From: Actinomycetes bacterium
Lineage (GTDB): Bacteria > Actinomycetota > Actinomycetes > Actinomycetales > Cellulomonadaceae
DNA: 5,056 bases
Direction of reading: 5' to 3'
Assembly (NCBI GenBank): GCA_023426865.1
Contig: JAEZBT010000245.1
Coordinates: forward strand, 1-5,056
Below are positions 1 through 5,056 of the stretch, in pieces. The stretch's first letter is position 1. Every line of letters begins with the position of its first letter. The translations under genes and the position numbers were made by a program. Below the pieces are notes generated by a model. That model was given only the letters and a program-made list of their open reading frames with translations, had not been told where the DNA came from and searched no databases.

Positions 1-30
1 CCCGCCCCCCCGCCCCCCCCCCACTCCCCC
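1..30 (-). repeat. G-tract cluster (C-rich on plus strand), possible G-quadruplex
   Basis: The plus strand has C-runs of 3 (1-3), 7 (5-11), 10 (13-22) and 5 (26-30) bases, split only by G, G and A-C-T. The minus strand therefore carries four G-runs with loops of 1-3 bases, a textbook pattern for an intramolecular G-quadruplex. It starts 8 bases past the cellulase stop codon and would lie in the 3' untranslated part of that mRNA. A role in transcript end formation or stability is inference. Long homopolymers are also prone to assembly error, so exact run lengths are uncertain. Confidence 0.6.
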
Positions 31-38
31 GACGGTCG

Positions 39-1643
39 TCAGCGAACCGTGCAGGCAGCCCCGTTCACGAGGAAGAGGAGCGGCTCGGCGCCCGGGCCGT
101 CCGGCGTGCGGCCGATGAAGCCGAACGTCGTCCGCTGGCCGGGCCGGATCTGCGCGTTCCACGACAGGTTCTCGCCGAGGACGACGGCGCCGACCTGCGT
201 CAGGTCCGAGCTCCAGAAGTTGTTCAGCGACTGCTCGCCCTCGAAGGCGAACCTGATGTCCCAGCCGTTGATCCCGGTGGTGCCCGTGTTCTTCAGCCAG
301 ACCTGGGTGTTGAAGCCCTTCGGCCAGGTGCCGTGCACCGTGTACTCGACCTCGCACGTGGGCGCGGCGACGGGCGGGTTCGCGCGGGCGAGCAGGTCGG
401 CGGCCTGCTGGGTGAACCAGTGGCCGGCCGGCGGGTCGACGAGGCCCCACTCCGGGTCGACGGTCCCGGTCGGGCCGAGCCCCCGCGAGCACTGGCCGTC
501 CGACTCACCGGGGATCTTCACCCACAGGTACGCGTCGACCAGCGGGTTGCCGGTGTCGGTGGTCGGCCGGGCCCCCAGTCCGCGGGCCGGCGGGTTGCAC
601 CAGTCCTGCGCGTCCGGGTACAGCCCGGCTGGCGGCGTCCACGGGCCCTGGCCGTTGCGCGAGGTGTCGACGACGAAGTGCGCCTGACCCTCCACGCCGG
701 CGTACCGGGCGTTGATGCCCGAGGTGTTCAGCGCCGGGTCGGTCGCGGTGTCGCTCCACACGCCCGCACCGCTCAGCGCGACGCCGGTCCAGGCGCCCAG
801 CAGATCGGCGATCGCCGTACCCTCGGGTCCGCCGTTCCAGTACTGGTTGGGGCAGTTCGCGAAGTCCCCCAGCGCGAGGCACTTGCTGATCCACGTGCCG
901 TACTGCACGAGGTTCTCGGTGAAGTGGTAGTTCGACACGTTGAGGAAGAACCCGGTGGCGTCGGCCACGCCGGCCTTGGCGAGCCGGTCGGAGATGTCGC
1001 CGACGTTGAGCCAGCCGGAGTGCGTGCCGTCCAGGTAGACGGCGGTCGCGGGCAGGGCACCGAGGGCGTCCACCGCGTAGTTGAGCATCTGGAAGCGCTC
1101 AGTCGCGGCGGTGGCAGGGTCCGCCTCGGCGGGCTGGCACCACTCGGGCCCAGCCTGGTCGAGCGGGGTGTACCACGGGATGATCCCGAGGCCGTCCGGC
1201 TCGACGATCACCACGGCCGGGCTGTCGCCGATGCCCTCGGCCACGCCGTCGATCCAGGCGGTGTACTCGGCGACCGAGGTGGCGCCGCCGGCGGAGTACT
1301 GCGCGCAGTCGCGGAACGGGATGTTGTAGGCCACGAGCACCGGCACCTCGCCGAGCGCCTCGGCCTGCCCGACGACGTCCGCGGCCTGGGCGGCGACCTC
1401 GGCCGGCGAGCCGGTCTCGAGCCACGTGGCGGCGGGGTACTGCGCGAGGAGCAGGGCGTTCGTGCGGTCCTGCCCCGAGAGCCCGGCCGCGGCTCCGACG
1501 CGTGAGCTCCACATGTCGACGTACATGTCCGTGCCCGGCTCGAGCACGTCGCCGGCCGCGAGGGCCGAGGACGTGGCGCCGAGGACGAGGACGGTGGTGG
1601 CGAGCGCGGCCGTCGAGGCACGCCTGAGATGCGTCGCTGTCAT
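39..1643 (-). CDS. Secreted glycoside hydrolase family 6 cellulase with C-terminal CBM2a
   Basis: This 534-residue protein is a secreted beta-1,4-glucanase (inverting GH6 family) that hydrolyses cellulose outside the cell. Residues 1-30 form a signal peptide: RR at 7-8, a hydrophobic core, and cleavage near ALA-AG. The GH6 domain spans about 31-421. Its motifs match the known catalytic set: Y106 and D112 in YNIPFRDC, the likely general acid D150 in VEPDGLG, D205 in YLDGTHSGW, and D326 in DTSRNG. The 6- and 38-residue spacings equal those of Thermobifida Cel6A (Y73/D79/D117). A CBM2 follows at 430-531, with end cysteines C430 and C531 and surface tryptophans W440, W477 and W495. The linker is only about 8 residues. 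The catalytic domain (about 390 residues) is longer than CenA-type endoglucanases (about 285), so endo or exo action cannot be assigned. The start at 1643 is preferred over 1754 because it has a signal peptide and an AGGGGAG ribosome-binding site. Confidence 0.96.
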   Translation of the reverse strand: MTATHLRRASTAALATTVLVLGATSSALAAGDVLEPGTDMYVDMWSSRVGAAAGLSGQDRTNALLLAQYPAATWLETGSPAEVAAQAADVVGQAEALGEVPVLVAYNIPFRDCAQYSAGGATSVAEYTAWIDGVAEGIGDSPAVVIVEPDGLGIIPWYTPLDQAGPEWCQPAEADPATAATERFQMLNYAVDALGALPATAVYLDGTHSGWLNVGDISDRLAKAGVADATGFFLNVSNYHFTENLVQYGTWISKCLALGDFANCPNQYWNGGPEGTAIADLLGAWTGVALSGAGVWSDTATDPALNTSGINARYAGVEGQAHFVVDTSRNGQGPWTPPAGLYPDAQDWCNPPARGLGARPTTDTGNPLVDAYLWVKIPGESDGQCSRGLGPTGTVDPEWGLVDPPAGHWFTQQAADLLARANPPVAAPTCEVEYTVHGTWPKGFNTQVWLKNTGTTGINGWDIRFAFEGEQSLNNFWSSDLTQVGAVVLGENLSWNAQIRPGQRTTFGFIGRTPDGPGAEPLLFLVNGAACTVR

Positions 1644-1646
1644 GGT

Positions 1647-1653
1647 CTCCCCT
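1647..1653 (-). promoter_or_regulatory. Ribosome-binding site of the cellulase gene
   Basis: On the minus strand AGGGGAG lies three bases before the ATG at 1643. It decides the start: the reading frame stays open to 1754, but the extra 37 residues are not signal-peptide-like and cover the -10 box. Confidence 0.7.
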
Positions 1654-1724
1654 GGGTTCGGGCCGGCTCCGTCGCCGACCGATGACCGCCGCACGGCCAC
1701 CGGCGACGCCCGTGCGACCCGGCA

Positions 1725-1754
1725 AGGATGGGCCGGTCGCTCTGGCGCGGTCAA
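1725..1754 (-). promoter_or_regulatory. Candidate sigma-70-type promoter of the cellulase gene
   Basis: The minus strand has TTGACC (1754-1749), an 18-base spacer, and CATCCT (1730-1725), a fair match to the TTGACA/TATAAT type. A transcript would start near 1718 and leave a leader of about 75 bases before the ATG. The position directly downstream of a LacI-type palindrome supports it. No start site has been measured, and the -10 box lacks the first T. Confidence 0.5.
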
Positions 1755-1761
1755 GAGTCTG

Positions 1762-1775
1762 TGAGAACGCTCTCG
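1762..1775. promoter_or_regulatory. CelR/CebR-like LacI-family operator
   Basis: TGAGAACGCTCTCG is an imperfect palindrome (GAGARC/GYTCTC) with the CG centre typical of LacI-family operators. Read on the minus strand it matches 10 of 14 bases of TGGGAGCGCTCCCA, the operator of Thermobifida CelR and Streptomyces CebR, repressors released by cellobiose or cello-oligosaccharides. It lies 7 bases upstream of the -35 box of the cellulase promoter. Its place before a cellulase gene makes the assignment likely; the identity of the binding protein is inferred. Confidence 0.6.
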
Positions 1776-2031
1776 CCAACTGGACTACCCGCGTCGCGCC
1801 GTCCGGCCCGCGACGTGCAGCGACGCACGATCTGTCTCATTGAGCGGACACCAGGCCGTCGCGCGTTTCGGATGATGATCAAGATCGGCGGTCGGCACGT
1901 GAGATCGGCACGGCCCGCGATGCGGGAACCCCCAGGTCACGCACGTGTCGCTCGCGAGCCCGAAACACTCCGGATCGGCACCCCCACGAAAGCTGCCGCC
2001 GAAGCCGCGGGTGCAGCCAGGTCAAGGCCGG
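1776..2031. other. Intergenic DNA with no gene found
   Basis: This is the first part of the gap between the divergent cellulase and NYN genes. I find no convincing coding frame: the one frame open across it on the plus strand overlaps the cellulase promoter, is arginine/proline-rich and resembles no family I know. Visible elements are a CGTGC/GCACG inverted repeat (1814-1829), two CACGTG palindromes (1896-1901 and 1942-1947), GCTCGCGAGC (1950-1959), and TCGGCAC three times (1892, 1905, 1975). None has an assigned role. Parts (about 1830-1890) look less GC-rich than the flanking genes, as expected of non-coding DNA in such a genome. Confidence 0.6.
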
Positions 2032-2048
2032 GTTACGGTTTGGTCACG
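2032..2048. promoter_or_regulatory. Direct repeat, possible response-regulator (MtrA-like) site
   Basis: GTTACG (2032-2037) and GTCACG (2043-2048) form a direct repeat with an 11-base period, about one helical turn. On the minus strand this reads CGTGACC-AAAC-CGTAACC, followed by a TTGACC hexamer at 2025-2020. Tandem GTNAC half-sites are known for the actinobacterial response regulator MtrA, which controls cell-wall and division genes. The MtrA assignment is inference from this pattern only. No obvious MtrA-type target gene adjoins it. Confidence 0.3.
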
Positions 2049-2164
2049 CTTCTCAGTCATCGCGAGAGCGATGGCCGGCCCTTGGGCCGTGGTGCGCTGC
2101 CACACCCTGTGCGGGTGAGACGGGCACCGCCCCGCCCCCGCTCACGGCGACGTGAGCGGGGGCG
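2046..2164 (+). ncRNA. Candidate small structured RNA (hypothetical)
   Basis: Four consecutive inverted repeats fill this stretch. They are CATCGC/GCGATG with loop GAGA (2058-2073); CGGCCC/GGGCCG (2076-2089); GGTGC/GCACC (2091-2128) enclosing CACCC/GGGTG (2103-2117); and a perfect 14-bp hairpin with loop GCGA (2133-2164). GAGA and GCGA are GNRA tetraloops only when read on the plus strand, which favours a plus-strand transcript. The last hairpin could be its terminator. TACGGT at 2034-2039 is a possible -10 box, but I see no clear -35. I do not recognise a known RNA family. The 5' end given is a guess, and chance palindromes are common in GC-rich DNA. Confidence 0.25.
2133..2164 (+). terminator. 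Strong 14-bp hairpin, terminator-like
   Basis: CGCCCCCGCTCACG (2133-2146) and its exact complement (2151-2164) enclose the tetraloop GCGA. There is no T-run after it, which is common for actinobacterial terminators. It lies between divergent genes, where neither neighbour needs a terminator, and about 90 bases before the NYN start. That suggests either an unlisted transcript on the plus strand or an insulating element. Confidence 0.5.
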
Positions 2165-2243
2165 CACCGTTCCGGAGCGTGCCCCTCACCTGCGGCTTCG
2201 TACCTCCCGCCCCGCGCCTGCTGCCCCGCCGGCGCGCGGCCGC

Positions 2244-2249
2244 TAGCCT
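2244..2249 (+). promoter_or_regulatory. -10 box of a leaderless NYN gene transcript
   Basis: TAGCCT fits the TANNNT pattern and ends exactly 6 bases before the ATG at 2256. That is the spacing typical of leaderless actinobacterial mRNAs, where the A of ATG is the first transcribed base. No Shine-Dalgarno sequence precedes the ATG, which supports leaderless translation. A clear -35 box is not visible. Confidence 0.55.
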
Positions 2250-2255
2250 GCGGCC

Positions 2256-2828
2256 ATGACGGACGTCGCCCGGCGCACCACGTACCTCCTCGTCGACGGC
2301 GAGAACATCGACGCCACCCTGGGCGGGTCGATCCTCGGCGCCCGGCCCGCGCCCGAGCAGCGCCCGCGCTGGGAGAAGGTGCTCGAGTTCGCGCGCACGA
2401 CGTTCGGCGGCGACGACGTCGTGGGCCTGTTCTTCCTGGACGCGTCGAACGGCACGATGCCGATGTCGTTCGTCCAGGCCCTGCTCGCGATCGGGTTCCG
2501 CCCCATCCCGCTCGCCGGCGCCCCGACGGAGAAGGTCGTCGACATCGGTATCCAGCGCACGCTCGACGCGCTGGCGGGACGGCCGGGCGACGTGCTCCTC
2601 GCGAGCCATGACAGCGACTTCGCCACGCAGCTCGCCGCACTCCTCGGGCCGGACCGCAACGTCGGCCTGCTGGGGTTCCGCGAGTTCACGTCCACCGCGC
2701 TGCAACACCTCACCGAGGACGGCCTGCGGCTCTTCGACCTCGAGACCGACGCACGGGCGTTCACCGTGGTCCTGCCGCGGGTGCGGATCATCCCGCTGTC
2801 GGAGTTCGACCCGACCGCCTTCCTCTGA
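2256..2828 (+). CDS. NYN domain (PIN-like) putative RNase
   Basis: This 190-residue cytoplasmic protein is a single NYN domain of the PIN-like nuclease fold. Three acidic motifs sit where the metal-binding site of the fold is expected: D14 in LLVDGENID, D96 in KVVDIGIQRTLDAL, and D119/D121 in ASHDSDF. FFLDASNG (59-66) and GFREF (140-144) look like further conserved segments of this actinobacterial group, and the end PLSEFDPTAFL is also typical. NYN proteins are thought to cut RNA with Mg2+; the target here is unknown. The full domain fits the length, so the gene looks intact. It probably begins as a leaderless transcript. The membrane-protein gene follows 62 bases downstream on the same strand with no terminator visible, so co-transcription is possible. 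The NYN assignment is firm; RNase activity is inferred from the fold. Confidence 0.88.
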   Translation: MTDVARRTTYLLVDGENIDATLGGSILGARPAPEQRPRWEKVLEFARTTFGGDDVVGLFFLDASNGTMPMSFVQALLAIGFRPIPLAGAPTEKVVDIGIQRTLDALAGRPGDVLLASHDSDFATQLAALLGPDRNVGLLGFREFTSTALQHLTEDGLRLFDLETDARAFTVVLPRVRIIPLSEFDPTAFL

Positions 2829-2890
2829 CCGGTGCGCCGCGCCGACGCGCGACGGTGGCGCCCACACCCGCGACGCCCCACGATGTGCCC

Positions 2891-3421
2891 ATGGACCAGC
2901 GGAGCGACCGGCCCCTCGTCGACGACCGGCACGAGACCCCGACGGAACGGCTCGACCGCAACTGGAACGAGATCCTCCAGGAGCTCCGGGTCACCCAGAC
3001 CGGCATCCAGATCCTCACCGGCTTCCTGCTCACGGTGCCGTTCCAGTCCCGCTTCGACGACCTGACCGACACCCAACGAGTGATCTACCTGGTGCTGGTG
3101 CTCCTGGCGGCGATCACCACGGGCCTGCTGGTGGCGCCGGTCAGCCTGCACCGGACGCTCTTCCGGCGCCGCGCCAAGTCCACGCTGGTCACCGAGGCCG
3201 ACCGCCTGATGCGGGTGGGTCTGGTGTTCCTGGCTCTCGTGGTCGCCGGGGTGGTGCTGCTGGTCTTCGACGTCGTCACCACCCGCGCCGTCGCACTCAC
3301 CGCGTCCGGGGGGCTGTTCGCGGCCCTGGTGCTCGGCTGGTTCGTGGTGCCCCGGTTCCTCGCCAGGTCGAACCAGCAGGTGGCCGACGAGCAGACTCCC
3401 GAGCCGCCGCCGCACACCTGA
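2891..3421 (+). CDS. DUF6328 family membrane protein
   Basis: This 176-residue inner-membrane protein has unknown function. The N-terminal part carries the family signature ETPTERLDRNWNEILQELR followed by VTQTGIQIL (about residues 15-42). Hydrophobic segments lie near 38-50, 64-86, 108-130 and 134-156, which suggests four helices. Between the second and third is a basic loop with HRTLFRRRAK (87-96), likely cytoplasmic. The tail is short, polar and proline-rich. I recognise the family from actinobacterial genomes, where it is annotated only as a domain of unknown function. The ATG at 2891 is chosen because family similarity begins soon after it. A GTG at 2855 would add 12 low-complexity residues, and neither start has a good ribosome-binding site. 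CACGAT six bases before the ATG could be a weak leaderless -10 box. The gene may instead be read through from the NYN gene. Confidence 0.82.
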   Translation: MDQRSDRPLVDDRHETPTERLDRNWNEILQELRVTQTGIQILTGFLLTVPFQSRFDDLTDTQRVIYLVLVLLAAITTGLLVAPVSLHRTLFRRRAKSTLVTEADRLMRVGLVFLALVVAGVVLLVFDVVTTRAVALTASGGLFAALVLGWFVVPRFLARSNQQVADEQTPEPPPHT

Positions 3422-3452
3422 CCGCGCCGGCGCGCCCTGCCCCCGGACACGG

Positions 3453-3487
3453 GCCGGCGCCCGGTCCGCGCAGGACCGGGCGCCGGC
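3453..3487. terminator. Bidirectional hairpin terminator between convergent genes
   Basis: A perfect 15-bp stem, GCCGGCGCCCGGTCC (3453-3467) with its complement at 3473-3487, encloses the loop GCGCA. It lies 31 bases after the DUF6328 stop and 15 bases beyond the alcohol dehydrogenase stop on the other strand, so it can serve both transcripts. On the plus strand TTCGTT follows the stem as a weak U-rich tail. On the minus strand no T-run follows. Confidence 0.85.
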
Positions 3488-3502
3488 TTCGTTCCGGGCG
3501 CG

Positions 3503-4558
3503 TCAGCGGGCGATCGCCAGCTTGATGGCCTTCGTACGGGCGGCGTCGCCGAACGTCGCGTACGCGTCGATGATGTCGTCCAGCGCGAAGCGGTGCGTGA
3601 CGAACGCCTCGACCGGCAGCTTCTTCGACGCGACGAGCTTCAGCAGCATCGCCAGGGTGTCGGTGTTCACCAGGCCCATCGTGATCTTCAGGTTGGCGAT
3701 CCACAGGTCGTTGATCGGCAGCTCCACGGGCTTGCCGTGCACCCCGACGTTCGCCACCCGGCCACCGGGCCGGACGAGGTCGAGGCACATGGTGAAGGTC
3801 GCAGGGATCCCGACGGCCTCCACGGCCACGTCCACGCCGAAGCCGTCGGTCAGGGCCATCACCTGGTCCTTCCAGTCGGCCTGTCCCGAGTTGACGACGT
3901 GGCTCGCGCCCACGCGCTTGGCCAGCTCCAGCCGGTTGTCGTCGAGGTCGATCGCCACGACCTGTGCGGCGCCCTCCAGACCGGCCGTGGCGATGACCGC
4001 GAGGCCGACGGGACCAGCGCCCACGACGGCGACGGTGTCGCCCGGCTTGATCTCCCCGTAGAGCACCCCCATCTCGAAGCCCGTGGGCAGGATGTCCGAC
4101 AGCAGGACGGCCGCCTCGTCGGGCACGCCCTCGGGCAGCCGGTACAGGGAGTTGTCGGCGAACGGGGTCCGGACGTACTCGGCCTGCGTGCCGTCGATCA
4201 GGTGGCCGAGGATCCAGCCGATCCCCGAGGCCCCCTCGTCGGCGAGACAGTGCGAAGGGTTCCCCGACCGACAGTAGGTGCACACGCCGCAGGAGCTGAT
4301 GCAGGAGATGATCACCCGGTCGCCCACGGCGTGGTTGCGGACCGCCGAGCCCACCTCCACCACCGTCCCCACCCCCTCGTGGCCGAGGATCCTCCCGTCC
4401 GTGACAGCGGGCACGTCGCCCTTGAGGATGTGCAGGTCGGTCCCACAGATCGTGGTGGTGTCGATGCGCACGATCGCGTCGGTGGGCTGACGCACCCCAG
4501 GGTCGGGGACGTCCTCCCACGCCTTGCTGCCAGGACCGTGGTAGACGAGGGCCTTCAT
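3503..4558 (-). CDS. Zinc-dependent medium-chain alcohol dehydrogenase
   Basis: This 351-residue cytoplasmic MDR-family dehydrogenase interconverts an alcohol and an aldehyde or ketone using a nicotinamide cofactor. Catalytic zinc ligands are C38 (in ICGTDLH), H60 and E61 (GHEGVG), with D155 (SDILPTG) a candidate fourth ligand. The structural zinc site is C90, C93, C96 and C104. The Rossmann motif GAGPVG is at 180-185, and the acidic D204 at the end of the second strand favours NAD+ over NADP+. Length and all motifs are complete. The ATG at 4558 is set by an AGGAGG five bases upstream; 27 further codons are open but have no support. It resembles the isopropanol/Ralstonia-type ADH group rather than the class III formaldehyde enzymes. 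The substrate cannot be read from the sequence. A DUF488 gene lies 93 bases upstream in the same direction, and a Crp-like site sits in the gap. Confidence 0.93.
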   Translation of the reverse strand: MKALVYHGPGSKAWEDVPDPGVRQPTDAIVRIDTTTICGTDLHILKGDVPAVTDGRILGHEGVGTVVEVGSAVRNHAVGDRVIISCISSCGVCTYCRSGNPSHCLADEGASGIGWILGHLIDGTQAEYVRTPFADNSLYRLPEGVPDEAAVLLSDILPTGFEMGVLYGEIKPGDTVAVVGAGPVGLAVIATAGLEGAAQVVAIDLDDNRLELAKRVGASHVVNSGQADWKDQVMALTDGFGVDVAVEAVGIPATFTMCLDLVRPGGRVANVGVHGKPVELPINDLWIANLKITMGLVNTDTLAMLLKLVASKKLPVEAFVTHRFALDDIIDAYATFGDAARTKAIKLAIAR

Positions 4559-4563
4559 CGGTG

Positions 4564-4569
4564 CCTCCT
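4564..4569 (-). promoter_or_regulatory. Consensus ribosome-binding site of the alcohol dehydrogenase
   Basis: AGGAGG on the minus strand ends five bases before the ATG at 4558. It is a perfect Shine-Dalgarno sequence that fixes this start over the longer open frame reaching 4639, and it suggests strong translation. Confidence 0.85.
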
Positions 4570-4622
4570 GTGCGTGAGACGCGAGCGGCTTCGTCGCCGC
4601 CCTGCCTCCAGCGAAGAACGGC

Positions 4623-4638
4623 TGTGACCTGCGGCACA
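4623..4638. promoter_or_regulatory. Crp/GlxR-like binding site upstream of alcohol dehydrogenase
   Basis: On the minus strand TGTGCCGCAGGTCACA matches the 16-base Crp-family consensus TGTGANNTANNTCACA at 10 of its 12 fixed positions; the mismatches are at positions 5 and 8. It lies 65-80 bases before the dehydrogenase start, in the 93-base gap behind the DUF488 gene. That position fits control of a dehydrogenase promoter. Crp-family (GlxR) control of alcohol dehydrogenase genes is known in corynebacteria. Binding here is inferred, and I could not identify a convincing -35/-10 pair. Confidence 0.4.
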
Positions 4639-4651
4639 ACCGCCCAACGTC

Positions 4652-5056
4652 CTACGGGAGGGGCACGGGATCCCCTGGCCGGCCCTGGCCTCGCGCGCTG
4701 TCAGCGGGGTACTCGAGACGGTCACCGACGCGTCGGGCTCCAGCCGAGGGGATGTGCACGGTGCGCCGGCCGTCATGGCCGAGGTGCGCCACCGGCAGGC
4801 CCCGGAGAAGGACCACCGCGTCGGCGACGAGGCGCCGGTGACACCGCCACCAGAGCGACTCGCTGCACATGACGGCGGTCGTCCGGGCGCGGGCGTCGCG
4901 CACGAGGTCATCGAGCGCGGCGGCGAACTCCGGCGTCCGGGTGTGCGTCGCGTACGCGCGGAATGCGGCCACCTGCCACCAGCCGTCACGCTCGGCCTCG
5001 GCGGGGTCGGCCGGCCGCGAGCGCCGCCCGCCCAGGCGCGGCTCCCACCGGTAGTC
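4652..5056 (-). CDS. DUF488 family protein, C-terminal part (cut by window end)
   Basis: The frame runs to the end of the window with no start, so the N-terminus lies outside. The 134 visible residues end at a TAG at 4654-4652. They carry the family hallmarks: YRWEPRLGG (2-10), FRAYATHTRTPEF (32-44), then MCSESLWWRCHRRLVADA (63-80) with C64 and C72 in the MCSE-x5-CHRR signature. DUF488 proteins usually have about 120-190 residues, so some tens of residues are missing here. Their function is not established; the conserved Cys-Ser-Glu and Cys-His-Arg motif suggests a small ligand or redox role, which is speculation. A GTG at 4972 could mimic a start, but the conserved YRWEPRLGG lies upstream of it, so it is internal. 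The alcohol dehydrogenase follows 93 bases downstream on the same strand. Confidence 0.88.
   Translation of the reverse strand, partial: DYRWEPRLGGRRSRPADPAEAERDGWWQVAAFRAYATHTRTPEFAAALDDLVRDARARTTAVMCSESLWWRCHRRLVADAVVLLRGLPVAHLGHDGRRTVHIPSAGARRVGDRLEYPADSARGQGRPGDPVPLP

Noticed and set aside
333..1505. Long open frame on the plus strand opposite the cellulase
   Set aside because: It is a mirror frame of a confidently identified GH6-CBM2 gene, rich in Arg/Gly/Val with no recognisable domain, as expected in GC-rich DNA.
1644..1754. N-terminal extension of the cellulase to 1754
   Set aside because: It would bury the signal peptide 37 residues inside the protein and translate the -10 region; the ATG at 1643 has a good ribosome-binding site.
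1728..2246. Possible plus-strand protein in the divergent gap
   Set aside because: It overlaps the cellulase promoter and operator, crosses the hairpins, lacks a ribosome-binding site and is Arg/Pro-rich without a known domain.
1980..2255. c-di-AMP (ydaO) riboswitch or 6C RNA in the NYN upstream region
   Set aside because: The GTTACG/GTCACG repeat recalled regions upstream of actinobacterial wall-hydrolase genes, but the conserved ydaO core segments and the C-rich loops of 6C RNA are missing.
2243..3415. Long open frame on the minus strand opposite the NYN and DUF6328 genes
   Set aside because: It spans two recognised genes and their gap, has low-complexity composition, and shows no domain or ribosome-binding site.
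4585..4600. Hairpin GCGGC/GCCGC upstream of the alcohol dehydrogenase
   Set aside because: Only 5 bp with a 6-base loop; expected by chance at this GC content and too weak to call a terminator or attenuator.
3297..4637. Second minus-strand frame overlapping the alcohol dehydrogenase
   Set aside because: Its product is dominated by Arg, Gly and Pro and runs through the hairpin terminator and into the DUF6328 gene. The in-frame zinc and Rossmann motifs belong to the other frame.
1..5056. tRNA, rRNA, CRISPR array, insertion sequence or phage genes
   Set aside because: I saw no T-loop-like motifs, regularly spaced repeats, transposase or integrase motifs, or long terminal inverted repeats on either strand.

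Overview
The window is very GC-rich DNA from an actinobacterium. Three things fit a cellulolytic member of the Micrococcales such as a Cellulomonas relative: a secreted family 6 cellulase with a CBM2a-type cellulose-binding module, several actinobacterial hypothetical families, and a probable leaderless start. This placement is inference from gene content and base composition. I ran no database search.

Layout: positions 1-30 are a C-rich tract, so G-rich on the minus strand, lying 8 bases beyond the stop of the cellulase gene. A GH6-CBM2 cellulase occupies 39-1643 on the minus strand. It has its own ribosome-binding site, a sigma-70-like promoter, and a LacI-family (CelR/CebR-like) palindrome just upstream of the -35 box. 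Next comes about 600 bases without a protein gene (1644-2255), lying between divergent genes. It holds a direct repeat, a string of small hairpins and a perfect 14-bp hairpin, and is the least explained part of the window.

On the plus strand follow a NYN-domain (PIN-like) putative RNase (2256-2828, probably leaderless) and a four-helix DUF6328-type membrane protein (2891-3421). These face a minus-strand zinc-dependent alcohol dehydrogenase (3503-4558) across a strong shared hairpin terminator (3453-3487). Upstream of the dehydrogenase, in the same direction, is the C-terminal part of a DUF488 protein (4652 to beyond the window end). A Crp/GlxR-like site sits in the gap between those two.

How the genes work together: only the cellulase has a clear job, cutting extracellular cellulose, with likely induction by cello-oligosaccharides through a LacI-type repressor. 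The dehydrogenase acts in cytoplasmic alcohol/aldehyde redox metabolism and may be under global carbon (Crp-type) control. I see no defence system, mobile element, CRISPR array, tRNA or rRNA. The best candidate for something undescribed is a small structured RNA in the 2046-2164 region.
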